Shown piece after piece: positions 43,201 through 52,701 of a DNA stretch of 64,000 bases. Below the pieces are notes generated by a model. The model searched no databases. It had not been told where the DNA came from and saw only the letters and a program-made list of their open reading frames with translations. Made by a program: the position numbers and the translations under genes. The DNA comes from Martelella sp. AD-3 (GTDB lineage Bacteria; Pseudomonadota; Alphaproteobacteria; Rhizobiales; Rhizobiaceae): positions 4,437,501-4,501,500 of the forward strand of contig NZ_CP014275.1 of NCBI RefSeq assembly GCF_001578105.1, given 5' to 3'. Every line of letters starts with the position of its first letter. The stretch's first letter is position 1.

Positions 43201-44415
43201 ATGTCGAAAACCCTGATCACTCTCATTGCCGCTCTGGCATCATCGTCTGCTCTTGCGCAGGAGACGCGGACGGTCTCAGGCGAGGCTACCTACCGTGAAC
43301 GCATGGCATTGCCGGATAACGCCGAACTGATCGTCTTCCTGACGGGCTTTCAGGGCAACGAGCTTGGCGGCATGAGCGAAGCGGCGGATGGGCGGCAGGT
43401 GCCGTTGCCGTTTTCGTTTTCCGTTCCCGGCGGGTTCAAGGGCGACCTCACGGCCGCGATCATGATCGATGACGCGCTTCGCTTCGTCAGCGATCCGGTG
43501 GAGGTTGCAGCGGGAACGGCGGATGTCGATATCGGCACCATCTGGCTCTCGGGCTTCACGCCCTCCGGTTTCCAGTCCACCTGGGCTTGTGGCGATGACC
43601 GCTTCACCATCGGATTCCGCGACAATCTGGCCGTTATCGAGACGGATGAGAGGATTTTCGAGCTTCCCCAGGCGATCTCGGCCGATGGCGCGCGGTTTGC
43701 GAGCGAGGACGGTCGGAACGAGTTCTGGGGCAAGGGCGACAAGGCGACGCTGACGCTTGACGGCGTGACCCTGCCAGAGTGCGAGATGGTTGAGGATGAC
43801 AACAGCTGGACGGCGCAGGGCAACGAGCCCGGCTGGCGCGCGGTTATGGCGAATGGGCGTTTCCGCCTCGATCTCAACTACGGAGACGACCGGCTCGATC
43901 TGCGCATTCCCGAAGCGGAAATCTCGGAAGGCGCCTATCATTACGACTTCGCTGCCTTCGGCCTGTCCTTCGCCGTCCGCGACCGGCTCTGCCGCGACGA
44001 CATGAGCGGACGGCTTTTCCCGCAGGCGGTCGAGCTGGAAACGGCAACGGGCGTTCTCAAAGGCTGCGGCGGCGACACGATGTCGCTTCTTGCCGGGCCG
44101 GAATGGACCGTTTCGGAGATTGGCCCGGAGAGCGTCGGCGACAGCGGCGAGGTGACGATTTCGGTCAGCGCCGACGGCCGGATTTCAGGTTCCGCCGGCT
44201 GCAACCGCTTTATGGGCGCGGTGAAGCTTGGCGGCGAGGGCGGTCTTGAGATTGGCCCGCTGGCGGCCACCAACATGGCGTGCGAGGAGCCCTTGATGGC
44301 GCTGGAAATGGACTTCTTCCGGGCGATCGACGCGGTCAATGGTTTCAATATCGCCGAAAACGGCGACCTTCTCCTGACGGCCGATGGCGAAACCGTGATC
44401 CGGGCCGCGCGCTGA
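43201..44415 (+). CDS. Exported multidomain protein: YbaY-like, MliC, COG3650-like and META domains
   Basis: This is a 404-residue exported protein with signal peptide MSKTLITLIAALASSSALAQ. Four regions follow. Residues 20-115 resemble YbaY-type beta domains (SGEATYRERMALPDNAELIV). Residues about 122-195 match MliC-type C-type lysozyme inhibitors (STWACGDDRFTIGF, ARFASEDGRNEFWGKGDKAT). Residues about 200-295 match the COG3650 envelope family (WTAQGNEPGWRAVM). Residues about 300-404 form a META domain (GRISGSAGCNRFMGA). It probably acts in the periplasm, perhaps protecting peptidoglycan. GGAGG precedes the ATG. No lipobox is seen. Confidence 0.85.
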   Translation: MSKTLITLIAALASSSALAQETRTVSGEATYRERMALPDNAELIVFLTGFQGNELGGMSEAADGRQVPLPFSFSVPGGFKGDLTAAIMIDDALRFVSDPVEVAAGTADVDIGTIWLSGFTPSGFQSTWACGDDRFTIGFRDNLAVIETDERIFELPQAISADGARFASEDGRNEFWGKGDKATLTLDGVTLPECEMVEDDNSWTAQGNEPGWRAVMANGRFRLDLNYGDDRLDLRIPEAEISEGAYHYDFAAFGLSFAVRDRLCRDDMSGRLFPQAVELETATGVLKGCGGDTMSLLAGPEWTVSEIGPESVGDSGEVTISVSADGRISGSAGCNRFMGAVKLGGEGGLEIGPLAATNMACEEPLMALEMDFFRAIDAVNGFNIAENGDLLLTADGETVIRAAR

Positions 44416-44421
44416 CCGGCG

Positions 44422-45522
44422 TCAGGGCACCAGCGTCAGGAGCACGAAGACGGCGAAGATCACCAGATGGACCGCGCCCTGCAAAACGGTGGTGCGGCCT
44501 GTTCCAAGCGTGATCGTGCTGACGAACAGCGTCAGAATGAGCATCACCATCTGCTCCGGTTCGAGCCCGAGCGTCATCTGTCTGCCGAGCGCGATCGAGA
44601 TCAGCGCCACGATCGGGATCGACAGGCCGATACTGGCAAGCGCCGAGCCGAGCACGAGGTTGATGCTCTGCTGGATCCTGTTCTTGAACGCCGCCTGCAC
44701 CGATGAAATGCCCTCCGGCAACAGCACCAGCGCCGCGATCATCACGCCGACAAGCGTCTGCGGCAGGCCGGCCGCCGCTATGCCCCGGTCAAGCGGCGCA
44801 GACAGCATTTCGGCCAGCAGGATGACCATCAGCAGAGAAAAGGGCAGCATCACCGCGCTTGTCGCCGTCATCCGCCTTGACGGCGCATGGTGGTCCGGAA
44901 AGAAGTCGCCCTCCTCCTCATCCGTCTCCTCGGTGAAATAGTTGCGGTGGCGCACCGTCTGGACGAACAGGAACACGCCGTAAAGCACCAGGCAGCAGAT
45001 ACTGACGACGAGAAGCTGGGCCCAGGAATATTGCCGCGCCGGGCCCGAGATCGCAAAGTTCGGCAGCACGAAGGCAAGCGTCGACAGTGTGCCGAGCACG
45101 GCGAGGGCGGCGGTGGCGGCAGCAAGCTTGAAGCTCTGTTCGTGGTAGATTCGCCCGCCGGCCACGAGACAGAGCCCGATAATGCCGTTCAGCACGATCA
45201 TCACGGCGGAAAACACCGTGTCGCGCGCCACGGCATCGGTGCCTTCTGCGCCCGACAGCATGATCGAGACGATCAGCGCCACCTCGATCAGCGTCACGCA
45301 GCCGGCAAGAATGATCGAGCCCATCGGCTCTCCCACCTTGGCGCCGAGAATTTCGGCATGCAGCACCGAGGCGAAGACCGAGCCGCCGAGCAGCAGGACC
45401 GCCGGCACCAGGAAGACCACCGATGTGTCATGAAGCAGGCCGACGATCTCGAGCGCAACGACGACCGCCGCCAGAAACGGCAGCAGCACGCTCCATCTTG
45501 GTATCGAACGCGGACTGTGCAT
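44422..45522 (-). CDS. Ca2+/H+ antiporter, ChaA/CAX family
   Basis: This is an inner-membrane cation/proton exchanger of 366 residues with about 11 membrane segments. Two inverted alpha repeats are visible: GEPMGSIILAGCVTLIEVAL near residue 60 and VLLPEGISSVQAAFKNRIQQ near 255, each with the acidic residue used for cation binding. The central acidic loop ETDEEEGDFFPDHH near 200 is typical of the family. AGGAGAG precedes the ATG at 45522. It may extrude calcium or sodium, and the sequence cannot decide which. Confidence 0.88.
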   Translation of the reverse strand: MHSPRSIPRWSVLLPFLAAVVVALEIVGLLHDTSVVFLVPAVLLLGGSVFASVLHAEILGAKVGEPMGSIILAGCVTLIEVALIVSIMLSGAEGTDAVARDTVFSAVMIVLNGIIGLCLVAGGRIYHEQSFKLAAATAALAVLGTLSTLAFVLPNFAISGPARQYSWAQLLVVSICCLVLYGVFLFVQTVRHRNYFTEETDEEEGDFFPDHHAPSRRMTATSAVMLPFSLLMVILLAEMLSAPLDRGIAAAGLPQTLVGVMIAALVLLPEGISSVQAAFKNRIQQSINLVLGSALASIGLSIPIVALISIALGRQMTLGLEPEQMVMLILTLFVSTITLGTGRTTVLQGAVHLVIFAVFVLLTLVP

Positions 45523-45577
45523 GCTCTCTCCTGAAAACGAAACGCCGAGCGGCGTCGCGATGATTGCAGCGAAACTC

Positions 45578-47065
45578 TTAGCGGGGAACGGCGGCCGATG
45601 TCGAGGTGCCGAGCACGAAGGCAAGATTGGCGGCGGCGGTGAAGGCGGCCTCGCGCGCATCGCTTTCGGCAAGCCGCGCCTCGAGCAGGCCGGTCTGGGC
45701 AGTTGCCAGCGCCGAGACGGTGCCGACGCCGTTCCGATAGGCCTCAAGCGCCGAATCATAGGTCTTGTAGGCGGCCTGGCGGAGCTTGACAGATGAGACA
45801 TTGGCCTGAAGCGCCGTCGTCAGCGCATTCGAGGCGACCACGATCTCGCGGGCGGCGGCGTCCTTCAACTGCTCGAAATTGCGCTTTGCGGCCTCGACCC
45901 GGCTTTCGGCCTGTTTCAGATTGGCGTCGCGCATGCCGGCATCATAGAGCGGGATGGTGGCGCCGATCATGATGTTGCCGTTGAGCCCGTTATTGTCGAT
46001 GGTCGGCAGGCCGCCCGCCGTCACGCCGGTCTCGTATGATGAGAGCGTGCCGAACACGCCGATTTTCGGCATGAAGTCGGATTTCGCCTTTTTCACGCCC
46101 TCGCGGCTTGCCTCGAGCGTCGCATAGCCCGCCAGAATGTCGGGCCGGTTGGAAAGTGCAATCTCGATCATGGTGTCGACCGGCGCGCGGGAAGAAGACG
46201 GCAGGCCGCGTCCGGCGGTGTCCTGAACGGTGAGCTTCGACATCGGCGAGATGCCGAGCGCGCCGAGAAGCGCCTGGTAGCTGTCCTGCTCGCCGCCCTT
46301 TGCCTGCACAAGCCCCAGTTCCGCCTGGGCGACGATCTGCTCGGCCTGGGCCTCGTCGACGGAGGTGGCAAGGCCGCGTTCGCGCCGGGCCCGCACGGCA
46401 TCGAAAACCGTGCGGCTGTTTGCAAGCGCCTGGCTTGCCGCCCGCCGATGGGCGCGCGCGGCGTTGTAGTCGTGATAGGCGCCGGTGACGGCGAAGACCA
46501 GCTTCTGGTGCATGGCGTTGAACTGGTAGTTCGACGCCAGGGACATCTGCTTTGCCGCCTCCACGACGGCGCTGCGGCCGCCGAAATCAAGCGCCAGCCA
46601 TTGCAGCGCCATGAACGGCACCACGCCCTGGATATTGCTGTCGAAATAGGCCGAGCCGCCGATCGGGATCGGCAGTTCGGCCGCGTTCCGGTTGGTGCCG
46701 GCAATCACATTGGCGGTGATCACCGGCAGGTAGGTGGCCTCCGCCATGCCGACGGCGAGCGCCGCCTGGCGGGCCTCCTCCCAGGCCGCGCGCGTGCCCG
46801 GATTGGTGCGTTGGGCAAGGTCGATCAGTTCCGGCAGCGTATAGGTTTTCTGCGTGTCGACGACAGGCTTCGAGAGCGCCAGTTCCGTGCCGCCTTCGGC
46901 TGCGGTCTTCAGGTCATCCGCATTGGTGTTTTCCGCCGCCGGCTGCCAGGGCCGCTCCGGCGAGGGCGGGGCGAGCGACAGGGAATCGGCTGCACAGCCG
47001 CCAAGAGCGGCGAGGGTGATCACGGCCATGATCCCGGTCATGCCGGAAAGGAGGTTTCGCGTCAC
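45578..47065 (-). CDS. TolC-family outer-membrane efflux lipoprotein
   Basis: This is an outer-membrane factor of 495 residues. The N-terminal lipoprotein signal ends in the lipobox LGGC (C24). Two repeated coiled-coil regions of the OEP family follow (PELIDLAQRTNPGTRAAWEE near 75, PVDTMIEIALSNRPDILAGY near 285). It forms the outer exit duct for the HlyD and FUSC proteins encoded upstream. Its ATG overlaps the FUSC stop by four bases. Substrates are probably aromatic or hydrophobic acids by analogy with AaeAB, but this is not shown. Confidence 0.9.
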   Translation of the reverse strand: MTRNLLSGMTGIMAVITLAALGGCAADSLSLAPPSPERPWQPAAENTNADDLKTAAEGGTELALSKPVVDTQKTYTLPELIDLAQRTNPGTRAAWEEARQAALAVGMAEATYLPVITANVIAGTNRNAAELPIPIGGSAYFDSNIQGVVPFMALQWLALDFGGRSAVVEAAKQMSLASNYQFNAMHQKLVFAVTGAYHDYNAARAHRRAASQALANSRTVFDAVRARRERGLATSVDEAQAEQIVAQAELGLVQAKGGEQDSYQALLGALGISPMSKLTVQDTAGRGLPSSSRAPVDTMIEIALSNRPDILAGYATLEASREGVKKAKSDFMPKIGVFGTLSSYETGVTAGGLPTIDNNGLNGNIMIGATIPLYDAGMRDANLKQAESRVEAAKRNFEQLKDAAAREIVVASNALTTALQANVSSVKLRQAAYKTYDSALEAYRNGVGTVSALATAQTGLLEARLAESDAREAAFTAAANLAFVLGTSTSAAVPR

Positions 47066-48882
47066 GTCGTTTCTCCCGGTTGGGCGGTGTTCGAAAAGTC
47101 CGCCGGTTCGGCGGGGCTTGTGATCGGGTCCGGTTCGGGAACGGGCGGCGGATCGGGTCGGAAATAAAGGGCAAGCGAAAGGTCATTCAGCGCCCGCGCT
47201 CTTGCGGCATAGTCGCCGCGCGCCTCAAGCGACGGGCGCATGTGGCGCGGTTCGTAGGAGGCCATCTCGACAGCGTTGCGGATCACGCCGAGATCGTTCT
47301 GGACCGAGGCGACCAGCGCGGTCGAGGAGCGGCGGGTTGCAAAGTCAAGGCCGGCGAGCGCCTTCAGCTTTGCTGTCGCGAGGCCGACGCGGCGTCTCAC
47401 CTCGTCGCCGACGCTGACCGGCCAGATATTGGTGAAGATCACATAGACGACGGCATTGCCGAGCAGGATGCCGATGATGCGATCGCCCGCCGCGCTGAGA
47501 TCCGTGGTCGGCCCGAAACCCTGCAGCACGGTCAGCAAAAAGGCGAGCGCGATCTGCACGCCGCCATAGGAAATCCGCTCGTTGCCGGTCGAAACCCAGG
47601 CGGCGAGCGAGACGACGGCAAAAACCAGAAAGGCAAGCCCGCCAACGGATTCAAGCTGCGGAATGACAAAGAGGATCGCGACGAGACCGAAAAACGCGCC
47701 GATCAGGCAGCCGGTGATGCGCAGCACCAGCTTGTGCACCGTGTCTCCCGTGGTGCCGAGGGCCGCGACGTAACAGGTGATCATCGCCGTATGGATGCCC
47801 TGCCAGTCGATGGCGGTGTAGATGAAGAAACAGGTGACGGCGGCAAGCGTCGTCTTCAGCGCGAACTGCAGGTGGACGGGGTTGGAGAAGATGTCGGGGG
47901 AGACAGCCGGATCGTCGACCGGCGCTCCCTTTTCCAGAGGCGCCATATGGCTGAGATCGTCCAGCGCGCGCGCGATGTCGGCAAAGACGGGGGTGGCTTC
48001 AAACCGGTCCGCGCTGAAATCCGGCAGGTCCTTCTTCTGGAGAACGGCCTCGGCCATTTCACGGCAGATGTCGGCGAGCTCTTCTCGGCTGTTGTCTTCG
48101 GCATCCGCCGGCAGGGCCGAGACGGCAAGCAGAAGCCGGTAGCTGTGCGCCTGTCCGCGCTCGAGAAAATCATAATCCTTGCCATAGACAAGGTTCAGGA
48201 GCTTCGTCAGCAACAGTCGCTTGTCGGATTCCGCCATGCCCTCGCCGAGCGCATCGGTGAAAGCGAGGTCGTCGGCAGGGTCGGGCGTCTCGAGGCGTTC
48301 CGCGGCAAGCTCCAGACGTTCGGCGATCGTCTGGCGCAGGAGTTTTTGCGGGGAAATACCGAAGAGAAGGTTGTAGACCGCCATCACGGCCATCGGCACG
48401 AACACCATGGCCCAGGCATAGAGCACGGCGCGGGTGGCGATCTCGCCGAGGGGGATATTGCCGAGCAAGGTCAGCACGAAGGCGATCACCAGCGCGACGA
48501 TGCCCGCCTGTTCGCCTGCCTTGGTGGCCGAGTCGAGATAGAGAAAGACAAAGGACGCGAGCACGATGGCCGCGATCTGGGCGGGCGGATGGTCGATCGT
48601 CAGGTTGATGATGCCGATCAAAAGCACGACCACGAGGGAGACGGCGACGATGATGCCTATGCCGGTGACGACGTTTTCCGCCGCATTGGCGCGCATCAGG
48701 AAGATCACCAGATAGCAGCCGATAGCGGCTTCCGGGAAATGATACATCATCGAGATGACGGTCGAGATGGCGCAGATCGCGCCGATCGAGAGCGAAAGCC
48801 GCAACCGCCCGGGAAACGGCCTGAGGTCATCGAAGAGCCGGTGCGATTTTCGCCTCAGCGCGCTTTCAGCAATCGTCGCCAT
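47062..48882 (-). CDS. FUSC-family inner-membrane efflux protein (AaeB-like)
   Basis: This is a 606-residue FUSC protein. It has two blocks of membrane segments, residues about 25-190 and 345-500, separated and followed by cytoplasmic parts, the typical AaeB/YccS layout. The second block contains GIHTAMITCYVAALGTTGDT near 370. AaeB exports aromatic carboxylic acids with AaeA. It overlaps the HlyD gene by 17 bases and the outer-membrane factor by four, so the set is one operon. No ATPase is present; transport is probably proton-driven. Confidence 0.9.
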   Translation of the reverse strand: MATIAESALRRKSHRLFDDLRPFPGRLRLSLSIGAICAISTVISMMYHFPEAAIGCYLVIFLMRANAAENVVTGIGIIVAVSLVVVLLIGIINLTIDHPPAQIAAIVLASFVFLYLDSATKAGEQAGIVALVIAFVLTLLGNIPLGEIATRAVLYAWAMVFVPMAVMAVYNLLFGISPQKLLRQTIAERLELAAERLETPDPADDLAFTDALGEGMAESDKRLLLTKLLNLVYGKDYDFLERGQAHSYRLLLAVSALPADAEDNSREELADICREMAEAVLQKKDLPDFSADRFEATPVFADIARALDDLSHMAPLEKGAPVDDPAVSPDIFSNPVHLQFALKTTLAAVTCFFIYTAIDWQGIHTAMITCYVAALGTTGDTVHKLVLRITGCLIGAFFGLVAILFVIPQLESVGGLAFLVFAVVSLAAWVSTGNERISYGGVQIALAFLLTVLQGFGPTTDLSAAGDRIIGILLGNAVVYVIFTNIWPVSVGDEVRRRVGLATAKLKALAGLDFATRRSSTALVASVQNDLGVIRNAVEMASYEPRHMRPSLEARGDYAARARALNDLSLALYFRPDPPPVPEPDPITSPAEPADFSNTAQPGETT

Positions 48883-49900
48883 GGCGAACCACTGTCGAGG
48901 CGGATGCGCCGATGCGCATCAGGTTTTCCGGCGGGTCGATCAGTTCGATGCGCACCGGGAAACGCTGCGCGATCTGCACCCAGTCGAGTTCCTTCGGCAC
49001 ATAGGGCAGCGCGCTCGGCAGCTCGATCATGCTTTCCGTTGCCACGCCCCAGCCGATGCCCTGGACCCGCCCCCTGATTTCCACCGAGCGATCGGCCATC
49101 ACATAGACGGAGGCGCAGGCGCCCGCGGGCAGGTTCTTCAGTTCCGCCTCGCGGTAGAGCGCTGTCGCGAACCACTGGCCGGTATTGACGAGGGTGAAGA
49201 GCGGCGCGCCGGAAACGACGAACTGGCCGCTCGAGAACTTCAACCCGACCACCCTTCCGTCATGCGGCGAAAAGATCTTCGTATTGGCAAGGTTGTGCTT
49301 GGCGAGGTCGAGCGCAGCGCGGCGGGCCTCGATCACCGCAAGCGTCTCCTCCGGCGTGGAGATCAGCGCGTCGGCGGCCTTGGATTGCTGCAAGGCCTGT
49401 TCAAGGGAAACCTCCGCGTCGCGCTTTGCCGTGCGCGCGTCCTGCACCTGCTGGTCGGTGACATAGCCCTTGGGCTGCAGCGGCAACAGGCGCTCCAGCG
49501 TTTCGTTGGCCAGTTCCAGATTGGCGCGCGCGCGTTCGATCTGCTGGACGGCGATCTGGGCGTTGGCGGTCTCGGCGGCGATGCTGCGCTGCTGCGAATC
49601 ATAGAGGGCCTCCGCCGCCTTCAGTTCTGCTTCCGCCTGGGCCACCAGAAGGCGGTAGGATTCGTCTTCGAGTGTGAAGAGAAGATCGCCCTTCTTCACC
49701 GCCTCGTTTTCTGAAACATGGATCTCGGCGATCCGGCCCGGCACGGTGGCCGAGATCTGCGTGATCGGCGCGGTCAGCGTCGCGTCCTGCGACAGGATGT
49801 TCGCCTCCATCCGCGTCATATGCGTCCATCCGAGATAGAGGGTCGCGCCGATGACGATGACCGGGATGAGGGCGACAAGCTTGGCCTTGGTGCTCAACAT
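48866..49900 (-). CDS. HlyD/EmrA-type membrane fusion protein
   Basis: This is a periplasmic adaptor of 344 residues. One N-terminal membrane segment (residues 6-24) is followed by a lipoyl half (ISATVPGRIAEIHVSENEAV near 48), a coiled-coil hairpin of about 110 residues rich in alanine and glutamate, the second lipoyl half (IFSPHDGRVVGLKFSSGQFV near 215), and a beta-barrel. It links the FUSC pump to the outer-membrane factor. The start follows the YtcA-like stop by three bases. Confidence 0.92.
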   Translation of the reverse strand: MLSTKAKLVALIPVIVIGATLYLGWTHMTRMEANILSQDATLTAPITQISATVPGRIAEIHVSENEAVKKGDLLFTLEDESYRLLVAQAEAELKAAEALYDSQQRSIAAETANAQIAVQQIERARANLELANETLERLLPLQPKGYVTDQQVQDARTAKRDAEVSLEQALQQSKAADALISTPEETLAVIEARRAALDLAKHNLANTKIFSPHDGRVVGLKFSSGQFVVSGAPLFTLVNTGQWFATALYREAELKNLPAGACASVYVMADRSVEIRGRVQGIGWGVATESMIELPSALPYVPKELDWVQIAQRFPVRIELIDPPENLMRIGASASTVVRHGDDC

Positions 49901-49903
49901 GGT

Positions 49904-50188
49904 TTAGCGCCCGAACAGAAGGATTGACGAGGCGAGACCGATGGCGATCGCCAGGAACAGGTAGACCACGACCCGAAGCGGCATCACCGCATCGATGCCG
50001 GCCTTGATGAAGATCAGCCGAATGATGACGGAGCCGAAAATGCCGATCAGCGAACAGGCGATCCAGGAGGGGAAATAGGCCCCGAAGAAGGGAATGACCG
50101 GGCCGCGTTCGCTCATGCCGCAGGACGCGAGCAGCAACGGCCCAAACAGAACAAAACCCGCTTTACGCAACACACGCACGCCCCGCAC
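49904..50188 (-). CDS. YtcA-like small membrane lipoprotein
   Basis: This is a small protein of about 94 residues. Near residue 21-25 there is a lipobox-like LLLASCG, followed by GPVIPFFGAYFPSWIACSLIG and two hydrophobic segments. The family is found at the head of FUSC/HlyD efflux operons, and the counterpart in E. coli is YtcA. The start is probably GTG 50188, four bases after GAGGG; GTG 50179 or 50173 are alternatives. The function is unknown, perhaps assembly of the pump. Confidence 0.75.
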   Translation of the reverse strand: MRGVRVLRKAGFVLFGPLLLASCGMSERGPVIPFFGAYFPSWIACSLIGIFGSVIIRLIFIKAGIDAVMPLRVVVYLFLAIAIGLASSILLFGR

Positions 50189-50247
50189 TTGACCCTCTTT
50201 GTTTGTCGTTTTCCATCCCGGCTTCGGCGGGCAGTGTCCCTTACAGC

Positions 50248-50277
50248 GACAGCCGGTGTCAACCAAGACCGGCTGTC
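50248..50277. terminator. Hairpin after outer-membrane protein gene
   Basis: GACAGCCGG and CCGGCTGTC form a perfect 9-base stem, 22 bases beyond the outer-membrane protein stop and before the efflux operon. There is no T run, so it is a candidate only. Confidence 0.5.
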
Positions 50278-50298
50278 AGGCTTAACAGCCGTCCCGGA

Positions 50299-51126
50299 TC
50301 AGAACCGGAAAGTCAGTCCGAGCGTCGGTCCCTGCATATCGATGTCGAGCAGATGTCCGTCCCGGTCATAATCAACGGAAAGGTATTTGTAGCCGAGCGA
50401 CACGGCCGTGGCAGAGGACACGTCGTACGTGACCGCGCCCATGGCCTGCCAGGTGAGATCCGAACCCCAGGAGGCGCCTCCGATGTCGGCCTGGCCGACA
50501 AACCCGAATCCTTTGCCGAAATCATATTCCAGACGCGCGCCGACGGCCGGATCAACCCAGCCGAAATCGCTCCTGGCCTGATAGTTGTATGGCGTGCCGG
50601 GGATGGCGGCCGAAACATCGGCCCATGCCCTGAAGACGCGCACGCCGGCAAGCGCGTCGAGCGCGAGGCGTTCCGTGTCGGCCAGGCGGTAGGTGCCGAA
50701 CAGCGCGGCATTGAAGAGCTTGGTGTCGAGGTTGACGTTGACGCCCGGCACTGGGCCGAAGCCCGGAAGCGTGACCGGGCCGGTGGCGTGGTCTTCGCGG
50801 GTGTCGACATACATCACGTCCGCATAGGCGCCGAACCTGCCGTTTGTCGCATGGAAATTGACGAAGCCGGCAAGGTTGAGCTCCTCCAGGATTTCGGAAA
50901 AGCTGCGCTCGACCCTGACGGTCGGCGCGCTGCTGAAAGGCGAGACCTTACCGGAAAGGCCCGCCCCCCAGATGTAGGGCGTCAGTTCAAACGACCAGCC
51001 GTTGGCAAGCGCGGGTATCGCCGGCTGCGGGGCCGGGGGCGCGACCGGGTCGGCCGCGAATGTCTTGCCGGTAAGGCCGGCCGCTGCCGCGGCTGCGAGA
51101 AGGAGAGTTACGGCAGGTGCGCGCAT
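50299..51126 (-). CDS. Outer-membrane beta-barrel protein
   Basis: This is a 275-residue protein with a signal peptide (MRAPAVTLLLAAAAAAGLTG, cleavage near FAA) and a proline-rich stretch after it (DPVAPPAPQPAIP). Alternating beta strands begin with WSFELTPYIWGAGLSGKVSP, and the last residues LGLTFRF give the terminal phenylalanine recognised by the outer-membrane assembly machinery. Its size suggests an 8- to 10-strand barrel. It starts nine bases after the amidohydrolase stop, so the two are cotranscribed. The exact family and function are not recognised. Confidence 0.8.
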   Translation of the reverse strand: MRAPAVTLLLAAAAAAGLTGKTFAADPVAPPAPQPAIPALANGWSFELTPYIWGAGLSGKVSPFSSAPTVRVERSFSEILEELNLAGFVNFHATNGRFGAYADVMYVDTREDHATGPVTLPGFGPVPGVNVNLDTKLFNAALFGTYRLADTERLALDALAGVRVFRAWADVSAAIPGTPYNYQARSDFGWVDPAVGARLEYDFGKGFGFVGQADIGGASWGSDLTWQAMGAVTYDVSSATAVSLGYKYLSVDYDRDGHLLDIDMQGPTLGLTFRF

Positions 51127-51135
51127 GCTGTGCTC

Positions 51136-52581
51136 CTAGGCAAGCGTGTTCTTGAAGAAGCGGCCGTCCTTCATGATGACCGCCATGTTGTCGGGATCGG
51201 CGATCAGCGAAATATCCTCGAGCGGATTGCCGCCGATCAGCAGCATGTCGGCAAAGGCACCGGCCTCGATCACGCCGATCCGCCCGCGATAGGGATTGCG
51301 CTCGCCGGAGAGCTGCAGGAGTTCGCCGGTCCGGCTGGTGGCCATTTTCAGCACCGTCGCAGGGGAGAACCACTCGGCGAGCTTGGCGAGCTGACGCCCC
51401 TGCGAATTCGTCTTGGCCGGATTGAACAGGATATCCGTGCCCCAGACCATCCGCTCGATGTTGAACCTCTCGGCCCATTCGAAGCAGCGCACCGTGCCCT
51501 CGGCGATGTTGCGCTGGTCCTGGCGCTGCTGTTCTGTGCCCTGCGGGTTGGAATCTTCGTCTGCAAGGAAGGGCTGGATGCTCCACCACGTTCCCGTGTC
51601 GATGATCATGCGCACGGTCTCCTCGTCGGCGAGCTGGCCGTGTTCGATGCAGGCGACGCCGTTTTCGATCGAGCGCCTGATGCCTTCGGCGGTGTAGACA
51701 TGGGCGCAGACATATGTGCCCCAGTCCCTGGTTGCCTGCACCGCAGCCCGGATTTCCTCCGGCGTAAACTGCAGGCTGGGGATAGGGTCATATTGCGAGG
51801 ATACGCCGCCGCCGGTCATGATCTTGATCTGGCTGGCGCCGAGCATCAGTTGCTCGCGCACCCGGTTCAGGACCTGCGGCACGCCGTTGGCGATCGAGGA
51901 AATGCCGGCCTCCTCCGCATGGCTGAGATTGGTCTGGTCGGAGGCGGGTATCTCATAGGGCAAGCGGAAATCACCGTGCCCGGAGGTCTGGGTGATCATC
52001 GCGCCGGCCGGGTAGATGCGCGGGCCGATGGCCTTGCCGCCGTCGATCGCGCGTTTGAGCGCAAAGGCGGGGCCGCCGACATCGCGCACCGTCGTGAAGC
52101 CGCGCATCAGCGTCTTTTCCGATTCGGCGGCCGCCACCAGGTGGACGTAGGGCACCTGGGCGGTCATTGCCGTCTGCATCGGGATGGCGCAGAGCAGCGA
52201 ATGCCAATGCGCGTCGATCAGCCCCGGCATCAGCACGCGGTTGCCGCAATCGACGATATCGGCGTCTGCGACATCTTCCGCGAGAGGAACGAGGGCCTTG
52301 ATCCGGCCGCCGCTGACAAGCACGTTCCTGCCTTCGATGAGTGCGTCGGAAAGGCCGTCGAAGATGCGCACATTGGTCAGAAGGACGGAACGATCATTCG
52401 CCTCGGCAAGCGACGGCATGGAGGCAAGCGCGCCGGCGGCAATCGTTGCGGCCGCCCCCTTCAGCACAGAGCGCCGGCTGAAACCGTCCATCAGGCGTCG
52501 GTTGAGGCGGGCAAATTCCGGCGTGTGGCACGGACAGCCCGCGCCGTGGACGAGGTGCTGGTATCTTGAGCCTGCGCGCAT
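51136..52581 (-). CDS. Tat-exported metal-dependent amidohydrolase
   Basis: This is a 481-residue amidohydrolase-superfamily enzyme. Near residue 36 the twin-arginine motif SRRSVLKGAAATIAAGALAS marks Tat export as a folded metalloprotein. The metal-binding HxH is in GLIDAHWHS near 120. Later come TTVRDVGGPAFALKRAIDGG, a histidine in CAHVYTAEG near 295, EHG near 310, and an aspartate in VWGTDILF near 390. A cysteine pair precedes the Tat motif (GAGCPCHT). AGGAGG lies about five bases before ATG 52581. Close relatives include prolidase- and imidazolonepropionase-like enzymes; the substrate is unknown. Confidence 0.88.
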   Translation of the reverse strand: MRAGSRYQHLVHGAGCPCHTPEFARLNRRLMDGFSRRSVLKGAAATIAAGALASMPSLAEANDRSVLLTNVRIFDGLSDALIEGRNVLVSGGRIKALVPLAEDVADADIVDCGNRVLMPGLIDAHWHSLLCAIPMQTAMTAQVPYVHLVAAAESEKTLMRGFTTVRDVGGPAFALKRAIDGGKAIGPRIYPAGAMITQTSGHGDFRLPYEIPASDQTNLSHAEEAGISSIANGVPQVLNRVREQLMLGASQIKIMTGGGVSSQYDPIPSLQFTPEEIRAAVQATRDWGTYVCAHVYTAEGIRRSIENGVACIEHGQLADEETVRMIIDTGTWWSIQPFLADEDSNPQGTEQQRQDQRNIAEGTVRCFEWAERFNIERMVWGTDILFNPAKTNSQGRQLAKLAEWFSPATVLKMATSRTGELLQLSGERNPYRGRIGVIEAGAFADMLLIGGNPLEDISLIADPDNMAVIMKDGRFFKNTLA

Positions 52582-52701
52582 CATATCCTCCTTTCGCTCG
52601 CGGTCATCGTCCCAACCCTTAAAGGTCATGGCCGCGTTTGCAAGGAACGGTTCCGTGAGATTTGCCCGTTCTTTCGGCCGGAAACGGGCTTTTGCGACCG
52701 G

